20,307 nt of DNA from a virus. Positions 6,150-12,073 of this stretch are shown piece by piece. Under the pieces are notes generated by a model. That model had not been told where the DNA came from. It did not search any database and saw only the letters and a program-made list of their open reading frames with translations. The stretch lies in the IMG/VR virus record IMGVR_UViG_3300025369_000083, positions 1-20,307 of that record; one strand, 5' to 3'. The translations under genes and the position numbers were made by a program. Each line of letters begins with the position of its first letter. Position 1 is the first letter of the stretch.

Positions 6150-6336
6150 GACACGCGGCTGGTGGGGAAAGCAGACCCACTAACAATTTATGGGTAAAAA
6201 GGTACCTATTACGAGCGCCCATACTCAAGCCTGAAAGCTGTCAACAAGCGACATCAGGGACTGAGACATGTTGAAGATCGTTGAGGACCAGTCGGGGTAG
6301 CGTCCGACCCGCGTGACCAAAAATAAAGGAATGAAA
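6145..6336 (+). other. Structured non-coding gap between SSB and exonuclease genes
   Basis: This is the only sizeable gap in an otherwise packed window. Possible stems are GTGGG/CCCAC (6162-6166 with 6176-6180), an alternative ACCCA/TGGGT pairing using the same CCCA, a two-part hairpin CCTGA...TGTC/GACA...TCAGG at 6230-6258, and GTCGG/CCGAC (6291-6295 with 6304-6308). One copy of the operator half-site TGTCAAC occurs at 6239-6245. Only tiny frames (10-14 codons) without ribosome-binding sites are seen. The region could be a regulatory leader RNA, an origin or a regulator-binding region; no known riboswitch or tRNA is recognised. Confidence 0.45.
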
Positions 6337-6954
6337 ATGGAACAGCGTAGCGAAGAATGGTTTAAGGCCCGCAAGGGTCGGGTTACAGGGTCATCCGTAG
6401 GGGCCATTCTCGGTGTGTCTCCATTTACTAAACGAGGCGACGTCATGCGCCGCATGGTGCGTGATTGGCACGGTGCGCCGTCAGAGTTCACGGGAAATGT
6501 AGCCACAAATTGGGGTACATTGAACGAAGATGGTGCGATTTCTCAATATGAAATGAAAACCGGCACTATGGTTGAAAAGTGCGGTTTTTACACCATGGAC
6601 GATTGGTTAGGCGCGAGCCCGGACGGTCTAATTGGTGCGACAGGTTTAATTGAGGTAAAGTGCCCCTTTGGATTGCGGGGTGCCGAAAAGCCTGTTTTTA
6701 AAACAGCAAAGATGCAAGTTCATTATTATAGTCAGATGCAGATACAGATGTATGTAACGGGCCGCGAGTGGTGCCATTTCTACCAATGGGCCCCAAACGG
6801 AGACGAGCTGGAAACGGTACATTTTGATAAACCATATACCGACACGGCGCTCATGGCGTTAAAGCGGTTTTATGATGAGTACCTGATCGAGCGCGAAAAA
6901 CCAGAGAAGTATTTAAATGGGCAAGAGATCGCAGTTCAAGCGCCACAAGCTTGA
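6337..6954 (+). CDS. YqaJ-like viral recombinase / exonuclease
   Basis: A 205-residue PD-(D/E)XK nuclease starts MEQRSEEWFKARKGRVTGS, the classical YqaJ opening. Active-site positions are visible: E64 in WGTLNEDGA, D96 in ASPDGLIG, E106 and K108 in LIEVKCP, and Q134 in the YYSQMQIQM helix. These enzymes resemble lambda exonuclease and resect double-stranded ends to feed a single-strand annealing protein, here the Sak4-like ATPase upstream. ATG 6337 is chosen because AAAGGA lies six bases upstream; ATG 6331 directly abuts that site and GTG 6313 has no support. It opens the second part of the rightward operon after the structured gap. Confidence 0.93.
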   Translation: MEQRSEEWFKARKGRVTGSSVGAILGVSPFTKRGDVMRRMVRDWHGAPSEFTGNVATNWGTLNEDGAISQYEMKTGTMVEKCGFYTMDDWLGASPDGLIGATGLIEVKCPFGLRGAEKPVFKTAKMQVHYYSQMQIQMYVTGREWCHFYQWAPNGDELETVHFDKPYTDTALMALKRFYDEYLIEREKPEKYLNGQEIAVQAPQA

Positions 6955-7432
6955 TCTTTATTCGACACCAGAAGAGGCGGTTTTGCCGCTCTTAAAGCAT
7001 TTAGATAAGGTTACGTACTATGCGGAGCCGTGCGCTGGAGATGGTGCGTTGATTAAGATTTTACAAAAGCATGGCCACAAATGCGTAGCGGCTTATGACG
7101 TTGAACCTAGACATAAGATTGTGAAACAACTCGATGCGACATTTCTTAAAAAAGAAGACCTCAATCGCGCTGACGTCATCATTACGAATCCGCCTTGGGG
7201 ACGGGAAGTGCTTCATCAAATCATCGAGCGGTCTTTTTTTTTGGCACCGACGTGGCTTCTATTTGACGCCGACTGGATGCATACGAGGCAAGCGATCCCT
7301 TACCTTACGCGTTGCAAAAAGATCGTGTCGGTAGGGCGGGTAAAGTGGTTTGGTAATACGGCGGGTAAAGACAACTGTTGTTGGTATCTCTTCGAAGATT
7401 GCCCAACAGAAACAATTTTTGTAGGGCAATGA
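6917..7432 (+). CDS. Class I DNA methyltransferase-like protein
   Basis: A 171-residue protein has an AdoMet-binding motif I, AEPCAGDG (36-43), motif II-like acidic AAYDVEP (58-64) and motif IV NPPW (91-94), as in N6-adenine methyltransferases. The opening KLDLYSTPEEAVLPLL is typical of compact phage methylase-like proteins. There is no separate target-recognition domain, so specificity is unknown and it may rely on a partner or be degenerate. It overlaps the exonuclease gene by 38 bases and its TGA shares a base with the next ATG. A run of nine T residues (7234-7242) lies within the gene. It may protect phage DNA from the neighbouring nucleases or from host restriction; that is inference. 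Confidence 0.82.
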   Translation: MGKRSQFKRHKLDLYSTPEEAVLPLLKHLDKVTYYAEPCAGDGALIKILQKHGHKCVAAYDVEPRHKIVKQLDATFLKKEDLNRADVIITNPPWGREVLHQIIERSFFLAPTWLLFDADWMHTRQAIPYLTRCKKIVSVGRVKWFGNTAGKDNCCWYLFEDCPTETIFVGQ

Positions 7433-7905
7433 TGAGACCATTATACGAAACAAGTGACGATCGAAGCAACGAAATGAATGTTGCTAAGATTATTGCCAAC
7501 CATTGGAAGCTTGAGGTTGTTAAGCTCAAGCCAGCCTGCGAAGTAGATTTTGCATTTATTCGAAATGGCGCAGTTGTTGCGGTGATGGAAATAAAGTGCA
7601 GGAATTATTCATACAGCAAGCTTGATCAATGGGGCGGCTTGATGTTGTCCTGCCATAAAATGTCAGCCCTTCGCCGTTGGCATGATGATTTTCCATTAGG
7701 GGCAGCAATCGCTGTTCAATTGACAGATGGCATTTATGTCTGGAGTATTCCTAACAAAACGTCGTTTGAAAGACTGCCTGAAATAAAAATGATGGGTCGC
7801 CGGGATCGAGGTGACCCACAAGATATTGAACCTTGTGTTTTAATTCCAATGAAGAAGTTTAGGAAGATTATAGATGTTGAGAGATTACCAGCAAAAGGCG
7901 CATGA
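7432..7905 (+). CDS. PD-(D/E)XK-type nuclease-like protein
   Basis: A 157-residue protein starts MRPLYETSDDRSNEMNV. An acidic N-terminal helix (E14) is followed by CEVDFAFIRNGAVVAVMEIKCR. D39 and E53-x-K55 fit the restriction-endonuclease-like fold core, with VVAVMEIK as the central strand. The C-terminal half (LPEIKMMGRRDRGDP) has no recognised domain. The start codon shares one base with the methyltransferase stop, and AGGG lies five bases upstream; the longer frame from 7378 overlaps the methylase gene. Placed between a methylase and a helicase, it may process or protect DNA ends in phage recombination. Nuclease activity is inferred from motifs only. Confidence 0.72.
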   Translation: MRPLYETSDDRSNEMNVAKIIANHWKLEVVKLKPACEVDFAFIRNGAVVAVMEIKCRNYSYSKLDQWGGLMLSCHKMSALRRWHDDFPLGAAIAVQLTDGIYVWSIPNKTSFERLPEIKMMGRRDRGDPQDIEPCVLIPMKKFRKIIDVERLPAKGA

Positions 7906-9655
7906 TGCGCTGATCCAATGGATCAAAAAAACTACCGAACCTGTCATGATCGAGGCCGCCACAGGGGCAGGTAAGAGCCACATTATTGCGGCGTTGGCGG
8001 AAACTATTCACCGCATATCTAATGGCAAAAGAATACTTTGCCTCGCGCCTAGTGCAGAGCTTGTGATCCAAAACAGCGAGAAGTACGCGCTCACTGGCAA
8101 CAAGTTCTCGATCTTCTCGGCGAGCGCCGGGGCGAAGTCGCTGCAGCATCCGGTGGTCTTTGCCACGCCTGTGACGGTCCACAACCGGATCAAGCGTTTT
8201 GGCAATCAGTTTGCTATGATCATTATTGACGAGTGTCACGGCATCACACCGACGATCCGCAAGATCGTATGGGCTATGCGGGAACAAAACCCCAATATCC
8301 GCGTTGTTGGTATGACGGCCACGCCCTATAGGATGGGCACAGGGTATATTTTTGCCCAATGGCCGAACGGTAATCCCGTTCCCGAACGGGAAACAAGTGA
8401 TCCTTATTTTGCCGTTTGTGTCGATCGCATTACTGCTCGGGAACTTATTGATAAGGGTTTTTTAACCAAGCCGGTCATTGGTAAAATTCATGCCGAGAGT
8501 TATCATACGCTGGATATGAAGTTGAACAGCCGAGGGCAGTTTGACGCGGCTGATGTCGATCGGGCATATGTAGGGCTGGGCAGGACAACGTCCGACATTA
8601 TTGCAGACGTGGTTGCACAGGCCAGAAACAGGCAGGGAGTGATGATCTTTGCGGCGACCGTGCAACATGCCCACGAGTGCTTTGCCAGCCTCCCACGGGA
8701 GCTTTCTGCGATCGTTACCGGTGACACACCAAGAGAAGAGCGCGCAGACATTATAGCTCGGTTCAAAGCGCGCGAGATCAAGTACATCGTGAACGTGTCG
8801 GTGCTGACGACCGGTTTCGACGCACCACATGTGGATTTGATTGCAATGCTACGGGCGACGGAATCCGTAGGTCTATTGCAGCAGATCATCGGCCGCGGTT
8901 TGCGTATTAGTGACGGCAAGGATGATTGTCTGATCTTGGACTATGCCGAAAACATTGAGCGGCACTGCCCGGATGGCGACGTATTCAATCCTGAAATTAC
9001 GGCCGTCAAAAAAGGCGCCGACGTCACTTACATTAAATGCACTTGTCCAACATGCGAGGCTGAAAATGAGTTTACTGCAAGGCCGAACCCCTCAGGTTTC
9101 AAAATTAACGCTAGTGGGTATTTTTGCGATCTCGACGGTAAACCAATTCCGTCAGAACATGGGGACGTCCCGGCACATTACGGAAGACGGTGCGGTAGTC
9201 GAGTATTGGTTGCGGGACAGCTTTTGCAGTGTAGCTATAGGTGGACCACGAAACAGTGCCCGCACTGTGAGGCCGACAACGATATAGCGTCAAGGTATTG
9301 CAGTGAGTGCAAAGGCGAGATTGTCGACCCAAACGAGAAGCTTGTTGCTGCGTTTAAAGAGATGAAGGCAGACCCTACGCGGCGGCAGACGGATGTTGTG
9401 ACGGGCTGGGAGGTCAATAACACCCTCAGTCAGTCTGGGCGCGAGTGCTGGCGAATCAATGTTACCACGCCTTATCGATCGTTTGTGTTCTGGGTGTTTA
9501 AGGCGCCTACGTGGTTTCAAGGTTACACAGATCGGGCCGCGTTTTTGGCGCTTGGCGGAAAGAAGCCGGATACCATTACTTATGCTAAAGACGTAAGCAC
9601 AAAGTTCTATAAGGTATTTGCATACAATCGGAGAGCAGATGAAATTCCCGCATGA
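7874..9655 (+). CDS. SF2 DEAD/DEAH-type helicase with C-terminal zinc clusters
   Basis: This 593-residue helicase has motif I ATGAGKS (29-35), motif II DECH (119-122), motif III TAT (148-150), motif V TTGFDAP (312-318) and motif VI QIIGRGLR (337-344), so both RecA-like lobes are intact. After the core come cysteine clusters: CTCPTC (389-394), C418, C440, C453 and CPHC (462-465) with CSEC (476-479), suggesting two or more zinc ribbons for DNA or partner binding. The remaining about 90 residues resemble no family I recognise. Such RecG/UvsW/type III restriction-like helicases in phages act in branch migration, recombination or origin clearing. It overlaps the upstream nuclease gene by 32 bases; AGGAAG precedes the ATG. 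Confidence 0.92.
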   Translation: MLRDYQQKAHDALIQWIKKTTEPVMIEAATGAGKSHIIAALAETIHRISNGKRILCLAPSAELVIQNSEKYALTGNKFSIFSASAGAKSLQHPVVFATPVTVHNRIKRFGNQFAMIIIDECHGITPTIRKIVWAMREQNPNIRVVGMTATPYRMGTGYIFAQWPNGNPVPERETSDPYFAVCVDRITARELIDKGFLTKPVIGKIHAESYHTLDMKLNSRGQFDAADVDRAYVGLGRTTSDIIADVVAQARNRQGVMIFAATVQHAHECFASLPRELSAIVTGDTPREERADIIARFKAREIKYIVNVSVLTTGFDAPHVDLIAMLRATESVGLLQQIIGRGLRISDGKDDCLILDYAENIERHCPDGDVFNPEITAVKKGADVTYIKCTCPTCEAENEFTARPNPSGFKINASGYFCDLDGKPIPSEHGDVPAHYGRRCGSRVLVAGQLLQCSYRWTTKQCPHCEADNDIASRYCSECKGEIVDPNEKLVAAFKEMKADPTRRQTDVVTGWEVNNTLSQSGRECWRINVTTPYRSFVFWVFKAPTWFQGYTDRAAFLALGGKKPDTITYAKDVSTKFYKVFAYNRRADEIPA

Positions 9656-10052
9656 TATCCCAGTATTTGGCGACATGAGCTATCGCGGCGAGTGCCCATC
9701 CGAATCAATGGAGCAGGTTACGTTTTTTAATAGGTTGCGTAAGGATTATCCTGATTCGTGGGGGCTTATCGCATTCCATCCAAGGAATGAGGGCAAGCGC
9801 AGCTGGACGAAGGCGGCATTTGAGCGAGCCGAGGGTATGGCCAAGGGGGCATCGGATGTTATTATTCCTGCGTCACCGTCATTTGTTTGTGAAATAAAAC
9901 GTCGAGATCATACCAAGTCATCATGGCAAGATGGGCAAAAGGAGTTCTTGAATGTCGCGAAGGAAAAAGGCGCTTTTGTCTGCGTCGCGCTCGGATGTGA
10001 GGCAGCTTGGTCTGCTTTCTTACAGTATTTGGCCGAACAAGGTCAGGCCTAG
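9639..10052 (+). CDS. VRR-NUC domain nuclease
   Basis: A 137-residue protein has the compact VRR-NUC pattern: an early E/Q (MEQVTFF, 24-30), PRNEGKRS (49-55), GASDVIIP with D73, CEIKRRD with E85 and K87, and WQDGQKEFL with Q100. Stand-alone VRR-NUC proteins in phages are Holliday-junction or structure-specific PD-(D/E)XK nucleases. ATG 9639 with GGAG five bases upstream is preferred over an upstream TTG at 9618. It overlaps the helicase stop by 17 bases. A helicase plus VRR-NUC pair suggests branched-DNA processing during replication or before packaging. Confidence 0.87.
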   Translation: MKFPHDIPVFGDMSYRGECPSESMEQVTFFNRLRKDYPDSWGLIAFHPRNEGKRSWTKAAFERAEGMAKGASDVIIPASPSFVCEIKRRDHTKSSWQDGQKEFLNVAKEKGAFVCVALGCEAAWSAFLQYLAEQGQA

Positions 10053-10269
10053 TACGGCGATCGATGCGGTTATGGAGGGCGCGGAACGCCTCGAAGACCA
10101 ATCCAAAGCCATGCAGTCAGTGATTTCGTTTTATATTTATTTGGAAGCCAAGAAAGTTATGGCTGGCAAGAACAAGGAGCAAAGAAAAAAATTGTTAGAT
10201 AAGCAGCCGGAGCTTGTCCGGCCGCATATAGAAAGAGAGGTTAAAAGATTATGGAACCGAGACAAATAG
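9952..10269 (+). CDS. Small phage hypothetical protein (start uncertain)
   Basis: The frame from ATG 9952 gives 105 residues and has a strong AAAAGGAG seven bases upstream, but it overlaps the VRR-NUC gene by 101 bases. An alternative ATG at 10072 would give 65 residues (MEGAERLEDQSKAMQSVISF ...) with a poor site. The region after 10072 is clearly protein-like: a helical, charged segment with FYIYLEAKKVMAG and a basic C-terminus (REVKRLWNRDK). The N-terminal 40 residues are basic and less convincing. No family is recognised. The gene is real; the start is uncertain. Confidence 0.6.
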   Translation: MSRRKKALLSASRSDVRQLGLLSYSIWPNKVRPSTAIDAVMEGAERLEDQSKAMQSVISFYIYLEAKKVMAGKNKEQRKKLLDKQPELVRPHIEREVKRLWNRDK

Positions 10270-10352
10270 CTGAATTTATTGCATTTTTTTGGGCAATTGG
10301 ATTGATAGGGTATATCTTAAGAATTATTTTATGCAGGGGTATTGACGGGTAA
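10251..10352 (+). CDS. 33-residue single-pass membrane miniprotein (putative)
   Basis: ATG 10251 to TAA 10350-10352 encodes MEPRQIAEFIAFFWAIGLIG followed by 13 residues ending LCRGIDG. Residues about 7-27 form one hydrophobic stretch long enough for a membrane helix, flanked by charges. GAGAGG lies about ten bases upstream, and the start overlaps the previous gene by 19 bases, the same style as its neighbours. It could be a tiny holin-like or host-membrane-acting early protein, or a spurious frame in an AT-rich stretch. It is the only membrane segment of this type I found in the block. Confidence 0.45.
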   Translation: MEPRQIAEFIAFFWAIGLIGYILRIILCRGIDG

Positions 10353-10370
10353 AAAACTATCCTCTATACC
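10342..10370 (+). promoter_or_regulatory. Sigma70-type promoter inside the rightward block
   Basis: TTGACG (10342-10347) is followed after 17 bases by TATACC (10365-10370), matching consensus -35 and -10 boxes at five and four of six positions. It lies 48 bases before the start of the gene at 10418 and overlaps the end of the 33-residue frame. It would give a second, independent transcript for the small genes from 10418 onward. Confidence 0.6.
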
Positions 10371-10377
10371 TATGTCC

Positions 10378-10394
10378 ATCAGCGCGGTGCTGAT
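10378..10394 (+). promoter_or_regulatory. Leader hairpin in the 5' region of gene 10418
   Basis: ATCAGC (10378-10383) pairs with GCTGAT (10389-10394) around a GCGGT loop, just downstream of the predicted promoter and about a dozen bases before the TGGAG ribosome-binding site at 10406-10410. It could stabilise the message or be a protein-binding site; the rest of 10353-10417 shows no gene. Confidence 0.35.
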
Positions 10395-10417
10395 TAGATT
10401 TTAGATGGAGAATACAG

Positions 10418-10714
10418 ATGTTGAACCGCTCTCTCGCCGACCAGTACTACGATCTCGACCAAGCTGAAAAAGCTGCTGCAGACGCCAAAAAAGCTCTCAA
10501 GGCTGAGATCGTAGCCCTCGGCACCGACCTCGTGTCCGGTGATGAAGTTGACGTCAAAGTCAACCTTTCCCAGCGTTCTGTCATGGATTTTGACAAGCTG
10601 TTTGCCACCTACGGCATCACCGAAGAGCAGTTCAAGCTGTTCTCGGCATGCACCAAGGAAGGCAAGCCCTTCGAAGTTCTCAAGGTTGTGTGCAAAAAGA
10701 AGGAGGCAGCGTAA
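10418..10714 (+). CDS. 98-residue hypothetical protein, possibly highly expressed
   Basis: The protein starts MLNRSLADQYYDLDQAEKAA. It has an Ala/Lys-rich helical N-terminus, then a beta-type segment (GDEVDVKVNLSQRSVMDF) and a second helical region (ITEEQFKLFSACTKEGKPFE). Codon choice is strikingly different from the neighbours, with many GCC, CTC, GTC, ACC and AAG codons, which together with its own good promoter and TGGAG site (seven bases) suggests strong expression. I do not recognise a family. Its stop overlaps the following start (TAATG). Confidence 0.75.
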   Translation: MLNRSLADQYYDLDQAEKAAADAKKALKAEIVALGTDLVSGDEVDVKVNLSQRSVMDFDKLFATYGITEEQFKLFSACTKEGKPFEVLKVVCKKKEAA

Positions 10715-10998
10715 TGCTGCCTTCCCCTTACTACGAAGCCATTTTTTACAATGGCCTCAATTCATCAACCAAGTTATTGTGGATTAAACTGTACCTTATG
10801 TACGGTTATGACCAGTTCTCTGGTTCTTATGAGGAAATGGCTGAAGAGGTACACAGCAAGCGATACACGGTGCGCGCTCAGGTATGGATGTTAAAGGAAG
10901 TCGGCGCGATTGAGACTGAAGATTATTATCATTCAGATGGTCAAAATGGTCAGGCTGGTCAGACTTTCCGCCTTATTGATCCGAAGAAATGGAGTTAA
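10714..10998 (+). CDS. Small winged-helix-like protein
   Basis: A 94-residue protein starts MLPSPYYEAIFYNGLNSSTK. Residues about 38-66 (GSYEEMAEEVHSKRYTVRAQ followed by VWMLKEVGAIE) fit a winged helix: a helix, a turn, a recognition helix, then a beta wing ending in TFRLIDP. This resembles the replisome-organiser or MarR-like DNA-binding modules of phage early genes. AGGAGG lies seven bases upstream of ATG 10714, which overlaps the previous stop. It could be a DNA-binding regulator or replication accessory protein. The fold is inferred from the pattern, not from a known family match. Confidence 0.7.
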   Translation: MLPSPYYEAIFYNGLNSSTKLLWIKLYLMYGYDQFSGSYEEMAEEVHSKRYTVRAQVWMLKEVGAIETEDYYHSDGQNGQAGQTFRLIDPKKWS

Positions 10999-11000
10999 AG

Positions 11001-11360
11001 ATGCCTAATTTATTAGATTACGAGCGCCTCGTGCGCCAAGTTGCCGATCTAAATGTCGAGCTAGCCATGTTGAAGGGCAAGCACAGCGATCGAACTTTGG
11101 AGGATAAAAGGTGGGACATCATCGAGGAGCAGCCTCTGAGGGGCACGGTAACGGAGGAAAAGCGCCTTCGCAAAGTGATACGGGAATGGGAAGAGCGTTA
11201 CGATATATTAAACGAGCTTTTCATTCGCCAGTCGACTGGTCAAAAAGATTTGGATTGGCACAAGGTGATATCCGATCGGAAGTACAGATCACAACAGAAG
11301 AAGCAGACCTTCTATACAAGAATCAAAGCCTCATGGGCTCTGATATGGGGGCCAAAATGA
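11001..11360 (+). CDS. 119-residue coiled-coil hypothetical protein
   Basis: ATG 11001 is chosen because GGAG (10991-10994) lies six bases upstream; the earlier ATG at 10989 contains part of that site. The N-terminal about 25 residues (DYERLVRQVADLNVELAMLK) form a likely coiled coil. The middle is charged (TEEKRLRKVIREWEERYDIL), and the C-terminus is basic with aromatic residues (FYTRIKASWALIWGPK). No domain is recognised. Its TGA overlaps an ATG at 11357 of the next frame. Probably a small early phage protein of unknown function. Confidence 0.6.
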   Translation: MPNLLDYERLVRQVADLNVELAMLKGKHSDRTLEDKRWDIIEEQPLRGTVTEEKRLRKVIREWEERYDILNELFIRQSTGQKDLDWHKVISDRKYRSQQKKQTFYTRIKASWALIWGPK

Positions 11361-11404
11361 TTGGCCAATTAAGATTAATAGAACCATTAAAAGAGGATAC
11401 ATCG

Positions 11405-11695
11405 ATGCTGCTCACTAAACGCGAAAAAACTCATGGGGTATATCGGGATAACGCCAGCCTCAGTCAGTCCATTAAAGATGTTCTCCGCAGCGGTAAAAAT
11501 TGGGAAAGCTTAACGGATGGGCAGAAGGAAGCTTTAGAGATGATAGCGGTTAAGTTGTCACGCTTGTTGACAGGTGATGCTAATTTCCGCGATCATTGGG
11601 ACGATATTGTGGGTTATGCACAGCTTGGTGGTCAAGGATCGCCCGTTAACATGCCTACCATCTCAAATGACCTGCAAGAGGCTATGGGGCAATGA
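11405..11695 (+). CDS. DUF6378-like phage protein
   Basis: A 96-residue protein starts MLLTKREKTHGVYRDNASLS and contains SQSIKDVLRSGKNWESLTDG, then ALEMIAVKLSRLLTGD, DHWDDIVGYAQLG. The R-x-x-THG opening and the KLSRLLTGD...DHWDDI-x-GYA pattern match the DUF6378 type, common in phages and of unknown role. The His/Asp/Glu-rich arrangement vaguely recalls all-alpha nucleotide hydrolases, but this is only inference. ATG 11405 has AAGAGGA seven bases upstream. An in-frame ATG at 11357, overlapping the previous stop, is the main alternative. Anything further upstream overlaps the preceding gene. Confidence 0.78.
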   Translation: MLLTKREKTHGVYRDNASLSQSIKDVLRSGKNWESLTDGQKEALEMIAVKLSRLLTGDANFRDHWDDIVGYAQLGGQGSPVNMPTISNDLQEAMGQ

Positions 11696-11886
11696 AAACA
11701 CACGGAGTTAACTGGTTGGGGCCATACGCCCCAACCGACCGCCATGCGGATGATAGGACGATTGACCACATCATAGAGCTTAGAAAAAAGCTTGCGGAGG
11801 CCGAGCGCCAGCGGGACAATGCTCTCGACATGCTCATGCATTACTACAAAATGTTGAAGGAAAAAGATGTACCAGATAATGGGTGA
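11692..11886 (+). CDS. 64-residue coiled-coil hypothetical protein
   Basis: ATG 11692 overlaps the TGA of the DUF6378-like gene (ATGA). After a polar N-terminus (MKTHGVNWLGPYAPTDRHAD) comes a long heptad-like helix, IIELRKKLAEAERQRDNALD and beyond, probably a coiled coil. No family is recognised. Such short helical proteins are common in phage accessory operons; the tight coupling on both sides supports it being translated. Confidence 0.65.
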   Translation: MKTHGVNWLGPYAPTDRHADDRTIDHIIELRKKLAEAERQRDNALDMLMHYYKMLKEKDVPDNG

Positions 11887-12073
11887 ACAGCGCGGTTTCT
11901 TATCCCGCGGGTCTATGTTAATAGATAATAATATGGAAAGAGAAGAGGCCGAGTACATGCTTGGCGAATTAAAGAATGAATTGCCGCTTTGGCAATTTTG
12001 GTTGGTAGAGCAGGAATTTGTAGATGAAAAAGTACAACAGGGTATTCGTCCCCAACCCGAACTTTCGGTTTGA
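11867..12073 (+). CDS. 68-residue hypothetical protein
   Basis: ATG 11867 has GAAGG six bases upstream and overlaps the preceding gene by 20 bases. The core EREEAEYMLGELKNELPLWQ then FWLVEQEFVDEKVQQ is acidic, helical and rich in Trp/Phe. The last 16 residues lie in the overlap with the next gene and are the least sure. An in-frame ATG at 11880 is an alternative start. No family is recognised. Confidence 0.55.
   Translation: MYQIMGEQRGFLSRGSMLIDNNMEREEAEYMLGELKNELPLWQFWLVEQEFVDEKVQQGIRPQPELSV

Noticed and set aside
6190-6234. 14-codon frame in the structured gap as a possible leader peptide
   Set aside because: No ribosome-binding site, and no run of regulatory codons.
6145-6336. tRNA or tmRNA in the gap
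   Set aside because: No cloverleaf and no T-loop GTTCRA sequence could be found.
8375-8390. Palindrome CCCGTTC-CC-GAACGGG in the helicase gene
   Set aside because: It encodes an ordinary Pro/Glu loop, lies in the middle of a gene and has no second copy that would suggest an operator or terminator.
11111-11404. N-terminal extension of the DUF6378-like frame
   Set aside because: It overlaps the coupled gene at 11001-11360 in another frame, and the family start with a strong AAGAGGA site lies at 11405.
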